Shown here: positions 45,916-58,237 of the stretch, in pieces
Numbering within the stretch: position 1 is the stretch's first letter
Layout: every line of letters begins with the position of its first letter
Origin: Sternotherus odoratus
Taxonomy: Eukaryota; Chordata; Testudines; Kinosternidae
Direction: 5' to 3'
Assembly (NCBI GenBank): GCA_032164245.1
Contig: JAVMKO010000006.1
Coordinates: 33,940,319-34,004,318 of the forward strand
DNA length: 64,000 nt
Notes under the pieces: model-generated
The model's input: only the letters and a program-made list of their open reading frames with translations
Databases searched by the model: none
Told to the model about the DNA's origin: nothing
Made by a program: the position numbers and the translations under genes

Positions 45916-47010
45916 TTAGAACAAAGACTATTAATCTCTTATGTTTCTATATCCTCTGTCACCACAAAAGGTCCAAAAAGTGCTTTGTGGACTACATACA
46001 GATGTCACCTCATCCTCTGTAACACAGCCACTTCTGGGATGGCACATAAACACTGCCCGAGAGTTTTGGACAGGAAGTGAAGAATGCAGCATCTAACTGA
46101 AAGTGCAGGGAGGAGGGATCTATTGTGGGAAATATTCATTCTTCTTTTGGAATTTGGCCTGGACAATGGGGATTACATCTATGTGGTAGCTCAGGGGACT
46201 TTTCATTGAGCAGGTCTTGTTTTACTTCTCATTCAAAACACAACTTAGGAGCACATTATCAACTCCTAACACAATGCTGGATTGATTGTAAAATGATGTG
46301 AACTAGTTGTACCACCTACCAAATCACCAGCATCACTTGCTGCCACACCATTGTTTCTCTTTGAAGATATCCCCACCAGGTACTGACCAAAACACATTGT
46401 TGCTTAACTGCAAAGACCTAACAAGATCACAGCCTCAAACCAGATTGCGTCTTTGTTCTTGTCCAGCTCCTCAAACCTATCCAGTTGAGTGAATCTTGTA
46501 GTGAGGCTTTGCTTACCAAATATGGCAGCTGGGTCATCTTATCCCGATAAAATAAAAATAAGAGTGGTAAGAGATGAAGGATGAGCGAGGAGGAAAAAAG
46601 GAGCTAAATAATGTGTAGCCCAAGCTTGCAAATTATCATGGACGAAGGACAGTCTCAAACGAAGAGTAATTCAACCATATCGAACACCTTTTCTCCTAAT
46701 CAGCCAAGAACACTCTAGCCGGCTGGGGAGAAGGCATGAAGCCAGCTCAGGGAGAGCACAAGGTTAAACACTACCAGTCAAGGAGCTAGAAGTGGTTGGG
46801 CACTTTGACCAGCTGCAGGAAGGCAGGTTATATATGCAGAAGGGAGAATGAGTTTTATATTATTTTACATCCCTTACCTATTATCCCAGGCCTGGGTTTC
46901 TTCCATCACTTCAGCTCAGTGGAGTCCTTTCACTTTTCTGATACACTAATCCTGATTCAAACACTGACCTCACAAGTGAAAGTTTGAGCCCTAATCCTAC
47001 CCATCTTTTA
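45916..47010. other. Unassigned sequence
   Basis: No recognised feature. Confidence 0.4.
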
Positions 47011-47016
47011 GACTCC

Positions 47017-47094
47017 TGGGATGAAATCCTGGCCTCCCATGAACTCAATGGGAGCTTTGCCATCGACTTCAATAAAGTTAGGATTTCACCCCCA
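47017..47094. repeat. Palindromic MITE-like element (78 bp)
   Basis: The left half gatgaaatcctggcctccc...actcaatggga pairs with the right half catcgacttcaata...aggatttcacccc. From memory this is a very abundant short palindrome in reptile and bird DNA. Non-coding. Confidence 0.6.
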
Positions 47095-47811
47095 GAATTT
47101 ATCTCCCCATAGGAAGGCATAGTTGGGCCTGTATGTCCAGCTATGTAACTGATTGGCCATTTTTTAGCAAGAAAATCTGAATATTGGGCTTAAAAATGTT
47201 CATTTAAAAAAGAAATCCCCCCAAACCTATTATTAAACATGATGTTTGTTCTTCATTAAAGGTGCAGATAGGAAAACATCGCTGAAATGCATATATTTTG
47301 ATTGTAATCTCTGCCTCAGTATGATACAATGTAAACAGAGTCCTGTGCATCACATTTTCTAATCTATCATTTGCTTAGTATCATTTACTGAGCATTTTGC
47401 AATGGTTTTTTATCTCCGTTTTTTCCTGGGGTTCATTTCAGATTTTTGTAGAAGTTGAAATATCATACTCAATTTCGTATTCAGGCAAGTCAACATACGT
47501 TATCAGCTGCAACGTCAGTACAGTCTGTTTTTTGTTGGTGGTGGGGGTTTTCAAGTGAAAATGTCTACAGAAATTGATGGGGATTAGAGGGGGAGTTTAC
47601 CCGCTCCATAAATAATCAATCACTAGTTTGAAGAAGAATCAAAAATTGCAGGTGCTGCTCTCAAACAATGCTCCAAACTTTGTAGTCCAAATTTGCTGCT
47701 GTTAAAAATGAAATTTCAAAGGATCTGTATCCATTTACACTAGCAGAGAGTTTGGGCCTCAGGGTTGTCTATCAAATGTAGTCAGATCACAGTACTAGTT
47801 TGAGCTGAACC
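47095..47811. other. Unassigned sequence
   Basis: AT-rich, nothing recognised. Confidence 0.4.
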
Positions 47812-47848
47812 GGGGGGGGGAGGGGGGAGGGGGGGGAGAGGGAGGGGA
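47812..47848 (+). repeat. G-rich tract, quadruplex-capable
   Basis: Runs of 9, 6, 8, 3 and 4 G are separated by one or a few bases. At least four runs of three or more G with short spacers satisfy the usual quadruplex pattern. Confidence 0.85.
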
Positions 47849-48721
47849 CACACATCTGCTGTTAATCAAGGATCCTATGGGGATGTGAAACCGGGACACA
47901 GTCTGGCTGTTCAAATCCAAGCAATCCAATCGGTTTGGTGCATTTATTTATTTGCATTCAGCGTCTTATGTGATGCTAAATGGATCTATGAAATAAGGGC
48001 CTGAGTAGACTCAAAGTAATGCCTCTTGAAGTGAATGGAGTCACATCAGTATAAGAACTGCAAAAGGAGCATTAGGCCTTTGGATTCTTCTCCTTACACT
48101 ATGTTACACTGATCCAGGAAGCAGTTCACCTGAAAAACTACATACATACAATTTGTTTTAAACAAACAGTCACTGGCAGATCACACTGGTCCCCAGCGGA
48201 ATGCAAGTGTCTTGAAACACAAAAGGCAGGGAAACTGAAATTGAAAATTGATCTCACACAGGCTGGAAGAGTGATTTCCTAGCTGGGATTTTAAAGAACT
48301 CTTTTTTTCGACGCGTTTTACTCACACACTCACATTTCTCTCCTCTAATTCTTCAGCTTTTGTCAACTAGGAACAAAGACCTCCACCATTCCTCTCTATT
48401 TTGCCAACCTTCTCATCGATATATTCTGTTACCGAATGGGGGTTTAAGCTTTTTTCTTCTTTTTAATCAATAGGAAGCAAAGCAAAGAGAAAAATTCAAA
48501 ACTCTAGAAAATGAAGAAAAAGGTGTTTTAAAAAAGCTAATCGCTGCCAACCACTGACAGCTTATTGGAGCATTATACAAAACCCCTGCTATAATCTATT
48601 TGGCTCCACATCACTGTGAAAAGTTAGGTTGTCTGCAAAGACAACCTGGAGGGACAAAGGAAAGGATTGCCAATGATGGTTATCACCTGGGAAAGGTGGA
48701 AAGGACAGGCCGCAGAGAGGT
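47849..48721. other. Unassigned sequence
   Basis: A weak copy of a palindromic MITE may lie at 47998-48078 (ggcctgagtagactcaaag ... gcattaggcctttgg). Otherwise nothing seen. Confidence 0.35.
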
Positions 48722-48970
48722 GCAGTGTAGAGGTCTGAGCATAGCCCGGGAGTCAGGAACTTAAGAGGTTAATTCTGTTTATTACACCAACACACCTGCT
48801 GTGGCTCTTGGAAAGTCACTTCACCCTTTTGTGCCTCAATTTCCATATCTGTAAAATAGTGATAATGATAATGACCCTCCTCTGGGGTCAGGAGAATTGT
48901 TTAGTTCATATTTGTAAAGTACTTTGATGATGGAAGCAGCAATTACTAGCTATGTAAAGAAACAATGATC
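48722..48970 (+). repeat. MIR SINE, near full length (+)
   Basis: ctgctgtggctcttggaaag, ttgtgcctcaatttcc, atctgtaaaatagtgataat and the 3' part ttgtaaagtactttgatga. Confidence 0.9.
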
Positions 48971-48989
48971 TCCTGTTCTATTTAGGGTG

Positions 48990-49190
48990 CCAGACAAGGC
49001 ACCCAAGACCCAAGTTCTATTCCTGGCTCTCCTTCAGACGTGCTCTTTAAACTTGCTCCTCACTTTCTCAGTCTGTAAAATGAGAACAGTAACACTTCCT
49101 TCTTGGAAGATGTCATTCATTTATGTTTGTAAAGCATTGTGAGGTTCTAGGTAGAGGTAATGTATTATGGGGTGCCCCTTGCCACACCAT
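48990..49190 (+). repeat. Second MIR SINE (+)
   Basis: caagacccaagttctattcc, tggctctccttcag, tcagtctgtaaaatgag and ttgtaaagcattgtgaggtt. Same orientation as the preceding copy, about 20 bp away. Confidence 0.85.
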
Positions 49191-49354
49191 AGTTAAGGTT
49201 ATTAATTATTATTATCATCATGCCCAGCTCATTTCAGAATTTCTAAACAATTCATAAGAGGCCCCTTGTTTCCATACAGCAATGAGTGGTTCTGGTTTCA
49301 TCCCCATTTTCCCCTAGCTACAGTGTGGAAGCAGCCCCCTCACTGGGGCCTATA

Positions 49355-49580
49355 AATCATTGGAAAACTTCCTAACTGTAAGGGTAGTTAACACTGAACA
49401 AATTTGCTAGGGATGTTGTGGAATCTCTGTCACTGGAGGTTTTTAAGAATGGGTTAGACAAACTGTTGTCAGGGATGGTACAGTACAGATAATACTTAGC
49501 CCTGCTTCAGTGCAGGGGACTAGACTACGTGACCTAGCGAGGTCCCTTCCGGTTCTACATTTGTATGATTGTTTGAGACC
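49355..49580 (+). mobile_element. CR1 LINE 3' end (+)
   Basis: gttgtggaatctctgtcact, ggaggtttttaagaatgg, ggactagactacgtgacct and ggtcccttccggttctac. Confidence 0.88.
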
Positions 49581-50209
49581 AATCTTCTAGCATTGATATT
49601 TTCTGCATCTCTCTCTCTCATTCTTTATGATTTTTAAATTATCTTGGCCATGTCAGTTGCTCTCCCCTCCTGTCTCTCCCTGGACTAAGACTCCTGTGGT
49701 AGGGACATCACAAGAAGTTACTGTGGAGGATCAGAATCCAGGTGGAGAATACTCAGCAGGGCTTTAAAGGGACAATGACTTATGTCTACACAATGGAACG
49801 GATTCTGTGCTGTGCCTCACAGGAGGAGCAGCAGCATAGGAAGCACAGGCCAGTGGGAGAAGGACCAAAGGTAAGCCACTTTTTCACAGCCTGGTTTCTG
49901 AGTCAAAGCCCTGGGGATTGCGCTAATTCACAGCAGCTCAGCTAACCTGAGCTGCCTAAGGTCTGTGCCACAGCCTGGGGCAACTCAGAATCTTCACAAC
50001 TGGCAGTGCTATGGAGACTCCCCTTCCACCTCTGGCATGGCCACTTCTGCCCCCAGCATGTCCTCAACACTGGAAGCTGTAAGGGGGGGCGGGAGGTATG
50101 GCTGTGGTGCCTTTACCACCCCTATATACTACCAAAATGGTACACATAGCAGGAGGTCAGAATAAGCCCTGATGTGTTGGAAAAAAAGAGCTTCTCATCT
50201 GTGTTACTA
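49581..50209. other. Unassigned sequence
   Basis: No recognised feature. Confidence 0.4.
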
Positions 50210-50478
50210 ACAGCTGGAATTATTTACCTGATAATAGTCTTCAAACATGTGAAGGGCTGTTACAAAGAACGGTGATCTGTTGTTCTCTGTGTCCACTGAA
50301 AGTAGGACACAAAGTAATCAGCTTAAACTGCAGTAAAGGAGATTTAGGTTAGATATTAGGGAAAACTTTCTAACAATACAGGTAGTTAAGCACTAGAATA
50401 GGCTACCAAGATAAACTGTGGAATTCTCACCATTGCAGGTTTTTAAGAACAGGTTAGACAAAGTCCTGTCAATCTAGC
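50210..50478 (+). mobile_element. CR1 LINE 3' region, copy 1 (+)
   Basis: ggagatttaggttagatatt, agggaaaactttctaacaat, ggtagttaagcactagaat and gcaggtttttaagaacagg. The terminal text is lost at a short CA patch (50491-50500). Confidence 0.8.
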
Positions 50479-50745
50479 AGGGAAATGTGACACACACACC
50501 AATGGCTGAAAGCTGAAGCTAGACAAATTCAGATTGGAAACAAGGTGTAAACTTTTAACAATGAGGATAATTACCCATTGGAACAATTTACCCAGGGGCT
50601 CCATCACTGACAACTGGATGTTGTTCTAAAAGAGCTGCTCTAGGAATTATTTTGGGTAAATTCTATGGCCATGTTATACAAGAGGTTAGACTAGATGATC
50701 ATGATGGTCCCTTCTGGCTTTGGAATCTGTGAGAGCCCCAGTCCC
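50479..50745 (+). mobile_element. CR1 LINE 3' end, copy 2 (+)
   Basis: ctagacaaattcagattgg, aaacaaggtgtaaactttta, gaacaatttacccaggg and the terminus gactagatgatcatgatgg. It is a different CR1 subfamily from copy 1, directly after it. Confidence 0.85.
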
Positions 50746-52419
50746 ATTTTGCAGACTCAAAAGAAGAAATGGGCCACCAATAAAACCCTTGAGCCAAACT
50801 CCAGGAACTTTTTTGAACCTCCTAATGAACTGAATTGTAAACCCTAAATCTGAGTCCTCCTAGACTTCAGACGCAAACCCAAGTTGTCAGATTTCATAGA
50901 GAGCACTGGTGTATGGAGAGAGATGAGTTGTTCACTAGGAGGTAGCCCTGCACAAGGTCACATGCACCTTAATACTCAGTCTACAGAGTGCTGGGTAGCA
51001 CACTTCTGTATCTGAAGAGAATCAAGTGGCTGGGGAAGTCCCCCTGGAATCTGCCCAGTGCCAAACTGCCCAGGCAAAGGAGAGCTAAGCAGCTCACATA
51101 GGTGTTTATTGCATGTCCTTCTGGTCCTTATTTGATGTCCACACCAAAACCTTTATATCAGTTTGTATCTTTCTCATGCCAGGAAACAAACTCTGCCCAT
51201 GTTCGAGAACCTAGCAATAAGCAAAACGCTCTGCAGAAAGACTTCCAGTACCAGGACCAGACTCAGTAATGCAGAGAGGGGAAAAGCAGGAGCAGTGAAA
51301 ATGGAGGAGGGAGGGGCAGGAAGTTGTCCCTTCAACTTGAGCAAGAGGACGCATAGAACATAAGAGCAGCTTGCTGCAGGCAAAAAGTGCCAGTTGTTAC
51401 CCATAGAGAGAAATTAAAATTAACTCTTAAAATGATGGCAATGTCCCTTCCACCACACTTCTAGTGAAGCTAAAATTGATATGGGTCACATACTTTGAAG
51501 AGTCAGGGATAATCAATAACTGCATAGCAGGCCTCCAAAGAAAATCTAGGATAAGGCAGGCAGGAATATGGGAGACTCAGTAGGGGCCCCTCTCCTCTCT
51601 GAAACAGTAACACAAAAGCCCCCATGTGGTGCCAGAGGGCATTGTGCTGCACAAGGTGGATGTTGTCTTTCAGGTTAAACATAAAACCAAGAGCCCTGAT
51701 CATTTGTGGTGATCAAAGGTCACTTCTTGCTCTACACTGTAGTAGACAACGTGCACATTTCATTCCAGAGGTGGCTGCCTTTCAGAGGTGAAAGGATGAG
51801 TCTCGTATAAATGGTTCATAAAGCCCCTTGAAATGAAATATACTGTAGAAGCAAAATATATTATGAAGATCTGGAATTTCTGATTTGGAAAATGTAGTGA
51901 AACTGCTGCATCCATCAGGGGTCTCCAAAGCAGTAGGCTACCAGATCTGAGGGAACTGCTGAGACCATCAAACTCATGTCAGCCAGTGCCTCCAATCCAT
52001 GTCCAGACAGCAGAAGGACAGCGAGAGCGTATAACCCTTTCCTCTATCACAAGTCTCACTCTGTCTCTGTGATGAAAATGCCTGAGCTCTTTCCTAATTT
52101 CTAGCACTTGCCCCACTGCTTCCCTGCTATTGGTGAGAGGTGCTCGGGCAAAAACCCATTTACACCTAAAGCACTCAAGCCTTCTGATGGCCCCTTTCTG
52201 TTTCACTCATGTTCTCCTTCGCTATTCTCTATCGCCAAGGAGAAATGGGAATTTCCCTCCTTCTCTTTATGTAACAAGCTGCTGCAGAAATCCCCCATCA
52301 AAGCCTTTTGAAGAGAAGAAATAAATATCTGTTAGCCATTTCTATAAACAACAAGTCAGAGGGGTGCATGGATTTTGGAACCAGAAGCTTTCTGGGCCAG
52401 CAGCTCACATACTGAATGG
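50746..52419. other. Unassigned sequence
   Basis: No recognised feature. Confidence 0.4.
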
Positions 52420-52700
52420 TTTAGGGTGGTTCAAAGGGGCGTAGCCACAAATCACCAAATGGAACTGAGTACAGAAAGAAAACACAAGCTGGGAATCAGA
52501 AAATATCTACTAATGGTGACATCTACTCAACTGTGGAATAGTCTCCCTGAGGGAAGTACTGGAAGCCTCATCACCTGAGACACTTAAAGCTGCACAGGAC
52601 AAAGCCTTGAGGATACACTGTAGGGAACAACCATGCACTGGCTGGGAGCAGACACCAGGAATGTGATTAGTCTAATAAGGCATTTCCACTTCTGACTATG
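52420..52700 (+). mobile_element. CR1 LINE 3' region (+)
   Basis: caagctgggaatcagaaaat, gtggaatagtctccctgagg, gaagtactggaagcctcatc and acacttaaagctgcacagga follow a CR1 tail. The last part is decayed. Confidence 0.7.
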
Positions 52701-54334
52701 ATTACAATAGTCAGAATCTGGCAAAGCAATCCTTCAACAACAAGGCATTGTGTGTAGCCTAACACTCAGAAGCACCCCATGAATAACATAACAGTGATGT
52801 ACCCCAACACTCACAAAAAAACACCTGCAACACAGGGTGCGGAGCTCAGCACATAAGAAACCCTACAACAAAGATAAACCAATGTGCACAGCTTAATGCT
52901 CATAGAGCAAGTTTCCAACAGAGCTGGACAAATTATGACTTTTCAGTTCACCAGCCATTCAAAAAAAAATTTTTTACATCATTTTGGGTCAATCCAAAAC
53001 AAATTTGCTAAAGTCAGTCAACAAAATATTCTGGCCTGCAATGTTAAATATTCTATCAAAATTTTTCATTTTTAATGAAAAGTGAAGGAAATTTCTACAC
53101 AAATGTCACTTTGAATTAAAAAACTGAAACATTTTGTTTACAAATGTCAAAATGAGACTGATTCTTTTTGCTTATTTTTCAACAAACAATTCAGTATAGC
53201 TGATATGAATTCACAAAATAATTTGATGTTGCTGATTTTTTCCCCGCTAAAAAATAGTTCACGTGAAAATTTCACCCTGCTCTGGTCTCCCATGACAAGC
53301 AAGTAGGCAAAGCCCAGCAATTGTGAGCAACCCTACAAAAACAATCCACCTTAGAAGGAAAGAAATTTGTAGTTAGGAAAATTCCTCAAAAAATCAGAGC
53401 AGGGGAGGAGAGTTACTTTAAATAAGGAGGGAGGAAACAACTTCTGCTTAATACTATCATTACTTATTGCGGTTTAAAGAATTTATTTGTACAATAATTT
53501 CTTCCTTAAAAGCCCAGATTCAGATTCTCTTCCTTTACAACAGCATAAGAAATAGGCATTTACACACTTCAGTTTCCACTCCAGCAGGATCTGCCAAGCA
53601 ATAGGTTCCTCTTAGCTTCTTCCGCTGTGCAGGGGTCCAGCAAACCAGCCAGGCAAAGAAGGTGCCCAATCATCTAACTAGGAAAGGCCTAGAACTGACA
53701 AGCCAGCATGTGGGATTTGGGCACATGAGTCTCAGAAATCTTGTGAGAGCACAATTGAAAAGGGGTCAGTAACCATTCTCATCTTAATCTCAGTAGGGGA
53801 GGGGGAAAAGCATCTCAAGATTAATAGCTAACGTACTCGGGTATTAGGGATTAAGAGGAGAAGCCTGTTTGTTAGGATTAAGAGCGCTGGGTTCACATGA
53901 AAACCTTGACCAGCGAATTGCTTCCAAAGAAATGGCGTTTTTCATTTACTGAGAGAGAGAATAAAAATAAACCCATCAGCAGGAGGGCTACAAAATCCAA
54001 CAAAGGTTTGGAAAATAAAATCTACTAGGAAAGGTTAAAGGGTCACAGTCAAGATAGAAATCAGATATTAAAAAATAAAAACAGCTTGTGTTATTAATAA
54101 CATGGCAGATTAGGAGGAATGAGATTTAAAACCTGATTTTCACAACTCATGCTGTGCATTTAACTTAGCAGCCCTTCACTCAGTTTGGGTCAGTGAAACT
54201 AGATGGAGTAGCTTTCCTTTCTGATTTGGAGGCACAATGCTGTGTAACTGCGCTGCACCCATAACTGGAGGCTTTAGGTACCAATTGTAGAACTGAAAAT
54301 TCCTCGCAGAACATTAATGAATTTAGCTTCACAT
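52701..54334. other. Unassigned sequence
   Basis: AT-rich, nothing recognised. Confidence 0.4.
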
Positions 54335-54600
54335 GTTTCCCATTCTGCAGATTGGGAAAGTGAGGCACAGAGAGGTTATGAGCAACATTTTCAAAGTTCC
54401 CTGTGACTTTAGGTGCCCCCACTTCAGAAATATTTGGCATCCACTCTAGTTAAGTCAATGGGATCCATTGATGTTCACCACTTGTGAAAACTAGGCTCAA
54501 GCTATCTCAAGTTGGGCATACAAACTGTTGGCCTAAATGAATTGCCCAAGGCCACACAGTTAGTCAGTGGCAGAGTCTGTAACAGACCACCCATAAATCT
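54335..54600 (-). repeat. MIR SINE split by a short insertion (-)
   Basis: The two reverse MIR pieces are ctgcagattgggaaagtgag...gagaggttatg (54346-54380) and aattgcccaaggccacac...gtcagtggcagagtctg (54540-54578). The sequence between (about 54381-54539) contains attttcaaag and acttgtgaaaac near opposite ends and aagtcaatggg, the style of a palindromic reptile MITE. Confidence 0.7.
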
Positions 54601-54969
54601 TGGATCCCAGTGCACACCTGTTGTGTCCAGTGGTAGGAGTGTGGTTGACTTTGGATATAAAACACAGCAGGCGGGTTGATCAACTTTATAGAACTTTTCA
54701 TTTCATTTTCTTTTAACACCTTTCATGGAATATTTTCTATTGATGCGAGGTTTCTCAGAATTGGAAAATGGAGGAGAGCCAAAGACTCTCTGGCAACCAT
54801 TAGGGATCTCATTATGCCAAACTAATTAACCTTGAAGGCGCTCGGATACTATGGTGATAGGCACCAATACAAAACCCTAGAATAGCTAATTCTTCTTCTA
54901 CATATTCCTCCTACCTACATCCAAACAAATAAACTTAAAATATATGCCTAATCTCACTTCATGGCATCC
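54601..54969. other. Unassigned sequence
   Basis: No recognised feature. Confidence 0.4.
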
Positions 54970-54977
54970 CTTTAAGA

Positions 54978-55613
54978 CAGTGGTTCTCAAACTGGGGGTC
55001 GCGACCCCTCGGCGGCGCAGCGAGCCCCGACCCTGGGGCAGGGCTGTGAACCCCGACCCCAGGCTGCAGCATCAGGGCTACAAGCCCTAAGCCCCGATCC
55101 CGGGGTGGAATGGCGGGGCGGCGAGCCCTGACCCCGGGGAGGAGCGGCGGGGCAGCAAGCCCCGACCCCAGGGTGGAGCGGCGGGGCTGTGAGCCCAGGG
55201 TGGAGCGGCAAGCCCCGACCCCAGCGTGGCGGAGGGGCTGCAAGCTCCAACCCAGAGTGGAGGGGCTGTGAGCCTCGAGCCCTGATCCCAACATGGCGGA
55301 GCAGCTGGGCTGCGAGCCCCAACTCCGATCCCTGCACCAGGCTATGAAACCTGACCCTGGATTGGTTCAGGACATTAATTACTGTCAAGTATTAAAATAA
55401 AAAATAATTTTTCCACTTATATTTAATTTGATAAATATGTTTCAGTCTTAATTTAAAAGCAGTGAGAAAATTCTTTTAAAGCAATCGGGTTTAAATTTAC
55501 TATTTAATATAGTGTTAAATATCAAACGTGTTTTTAATTGCTAATGGGGGGGTCGCACTCAGAGGCTTGGTGGTCAAAAGGGGTCGCCAATACAAAAAGT
55601 TTGAGAACCACTG
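54978..55613. mobile_element. hAT non-autonomous element (636 bp)
   Basis: Ends CAGTGGTTCTCAAACT and ...AGTTTGAGAACCACTG, with the perfect 8-bp duplication ctttaaga at 54970-54977 and 55614-55621. The left two thirds is a GC-rich array of diverged units around gagccccgaccccagggtgg (about 55020-55340). The right third is AT-rich. No transposase. Confidence 0.95.
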
Positions 55614-55621
55614 CTTTAAGA

Positions 55622-56051
55622 GGACAAGGCATGTTCATTATGGGAAGATAAGATTACTGCCTAAACACACAGAACAGGCTGTTAGAAAGGCTACAGGAAT
55701 AAAATATTCCCATTTGTCAGGGAGGACAGAGCAAGCACAAATAGCTGGGAACTCAAGCAGGGAGAACCTAGGTAAGATATTAGCCAAACAAAAAACAAAA
55801 CAAAAAAACCCACCCCACATTACATAGTTATGAAATTTGGAATCTGAACATGCTGATGAGAGCTACTGTGGAACTCCCAACAATAGAGCTATTCAGACTA
55901 ACCCTGTACAGCTGAATTCATAGGTGTGCTGTGGTCCCATTACACTGGTTCTATTGGTGTAAAGGGGAAGCAAAGTCACTTTAATTGCAAAATCAGGGAA
56001 TTCTCCTGACACAATGGGGAGGCAACAGTAGACTGTAGCCGGTTTTATGCC
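55622..56051. other. Unassigned sequence
   Basis: No recognised feature. Confidence 0.4.
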
Positions 56052-56059
56052 ATTTCCTA

Positions 56060-56782
56060 CTAGGGTGACCAGATGTCCCGATTTTATCGGGACAGTCTCG
56101 ATTTTAGGGGTCTTGTCCCGCGTCCCGACCTTACCTCGGTCGGGACGCCCTTTGTCCCGATATTTGGGACCGAGGGAAGTTCGGGGAACTCAGGGCGCTG
56201 CTCACCACTTCTCTGCCTGGGGCAGCTCCAGCAGGAGCTTGCTAGTTGGTCCCAGGCAGACACAGAGGCCACGAGGTCTTGTGGCAGGGGTGGGGCTTGC
56301 AAACAGTCCCTGGCTCTCCCCCTCTCCCTCCTCCCCTCCAGGTAGGCGGTCAGAGTTGGGTGAAGGACCCTGTGCAGCTGCGCTGCAATCCGTGGCGCTG
56401 GGGGGTTCGCCCGGAACTGGAGCCAGGCAGGGGCCCTGAGCTGCCGAACCATGGCAGGGGGTGCTGCACCCGGCCCCGGAGCTGGGGGAGGGGGGCATGC
56501 GCTGGCAGCGCCGCTGATCTGCAGCAGGAAGGCTGTGGCTGGAGCTGGGGGGGGGGGAGCTGTGCCACTGATCAGCGGCGGGGGGGAGCTGCCCCAGGCC
56601 ACGGGGAGGGGGAGGGGGGGCTACGCCACTGACCTGTGGCAGGGAACTGAGAGGGTCTCTGAGCCACCGAGGGGGGGGAGCGGCCGTGCTGGTGACGCAT
56701 AGGGTGGGGTGGGGGCTGCCTGGCCCCCTCCTCAACCCCCCCCATGTATCCCAATATTTTGTTGTGGTGATCTGGTCACCCT
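56060..56782. mobile_element. hAT non-autonomous element (723 bp)
   Basis: Ends (CT)AGGGTGACCAGAT and ATCTGGTCACCCT, with the perfect 8-bp duplication atttccta at 56052-56059 and 56783-56790. The left terminal part has short internal repeats of gtcccga. The interior is very GC-rich with G runs and open by chance in several frames. Confidence 0.9.
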
Positions 56783-56790
56783 ATTTCCTA

Positions 56791-56984
56791 TGGGAGTGCT
56801 CACTGCAGAGAATCAGAGTAGGAAGGGGACATGGCAAGAGTGTTCTTAAATCCCAGCTATTTCTGGCTGTTTGAAGGGGACTTGCAGCTGAGATGGCAGG
56901 TTGACAGTCTTCTAGCTGCTGCGGCAAAGCTTTGGCCTTGTTCCTGTGGGTACTGCACTTCCAGGCAGTTTGTGCTAGACTCAG
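56791..56984. other. Unassigned sequence
   Basis: Nothing recognised. Confidence 0.35.
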
Positions 56985-57495
56985 AGGCTCACTGTGATTA
57001 GTTAGGGGAGGTAGAAAGGGGGGGAACCCAGGCCCACCCTCTACTCCAGGCTCCAGCCCAGGGACCCTAATAGTATCAACTAAAATGGCTGACCTTTTAG
57101 GCACCAAACACAATACAATTCCCTGGGCTACTTCCCCACAGCAGTCCCCGCTTCCTCAAACTTCTCTTCACCTTTACCTCAAGTCTCCTTCCGTGCATAT
57201 ATGTCATCTACCACTCAGTCTCACCAACAGCCCAGCCTCCTCTCACAGCTCCTGACACCCACACCCACCTGACTAACTAGGAGGGTTTTTAACTGGTTTC
57301 AGCCAGTCCTTGATTGGCTTCAGGTGTCCCAATCAGGCTAGCTATTTCTACTGCCTTCTAGAATCTTCTTAATTGGCCCCAGGTGTCTTGATTGGCCTTT
57401 GTTTGGCTATCCAGGGAACAGAGACCTGCACATCCTGAGGCTGATATACCTGCCTTCCCGCACTCTCCTGTACCCTTCTGGTCTGACTCCGTCAC
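56985..57495 (-). repeat. Gypsy-type LTR (-)
   Basis: In reverse it holds the same block as 7280-7310 (ggcctgg, tggagtagaggg). The promoter half has tandem-like caggtgtcccaatcagg and caggtgtcttgattgg and ends ctgactccgtcaca. Ends are approximate, with no target duplication found. Confidence 0.55.
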
Positions 57496-57544
57496 ACTGC
57501 TCTAACATGTGCCACAGGCCAAACAGACACAGCAAGTCCCATAG

Positions 57545-58229
57545 CAGGGATGGGCAAGCAACGACCAATGGGCCACATCCAGCCCACAGGCTAATTCTGT
57601 CCAGCCTCTCCCCTCCCAGGCTCCCGGCTGGGGAGGCTAGCTCCTCTCCCCTCCCCTGCTGTTCTCCTCCCCCCCAGAGCCTCAGCATGCTGAGTGAGCA
57701 GAGCTCTGGGGGCAGGGCTGTGTGCTCCAGCAAACCAGCGTGGCAGGAGGTCTGCTTCAGACACACTGTTCTGAGCAGTGTGGTAAAGGGGCCGGGGGCG
57801 TTGGATAAGGACCAGAGGGTCTCGGGGGAAGGTCAGCAGATGGGGGCGGGGTTGGATAGGGAGTCCTAGGGGGCCTGTCAGGGGGTAGGGGTGTGGATAG
57901 AGGTCGGGGGGGGGGGGCTTGGATGTGGGGAGGGTCCTGGGGGGGTCTCTGGAGGGAGTGGTCAGGGGACAAGGACTGGGGGGGGCTTAGATAGGGGGTG
58001 GGATCTTGGTGGGAGTGGTTGGGGCGGGGGGTCTCTGGAGGGAGTAGTCAGGGGACAAGGAGCAGGGGTTATTGGATGGGTCAAGGGTTCTAAGGGTGGC
58101 AGGAAGTGGAAAGGGGCTGGATAGGGGCGGAGCCAGGCTGTTTGGGGAGTCACAACCTTCCCTACACAACCCGCCATACAAGTTTGAACACCAACGTGGC
58201 CCTCGGGCCAAAATGTTTCCCTACCCCTG
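57545..58229. mobile_element. hAT non-autonomous element (685 bp)
   Basis: Ends CAGGGATGGGCAA and ...TTTCCCTACCCCTG. The flanks tcccatag (57537-57544) and ccctatag (58230-58237) match in six of eight positions. Most of the interior is a G-rich series of units around ggggttggatgggg and ctctggagggagtggtcagg. No transposase. Related to the inverted fragment at 62080-62576. Confidence 0.8.
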
Positions 58230-58237
58230 CCCTATAG

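Noticed and set aside
56084..56735. Long open frames of 128-177 codons on both strands
   Set aside because: Low-stop-density artefact of the GC-rich hAT interior at 56060-56782.
56060..56782. Apparent CpG island, possibly a gene promoter
   Set aside because: The GC-rich block ends exactly at hAT termini with an 8-bp duplication. The same holds for 63089-63891, so it does not mark a host gene.
57399..57869. 156-codon open frame
   Set aside because: It crosses from the LTR-like sequence into the hAT at 57545 and has no domain.
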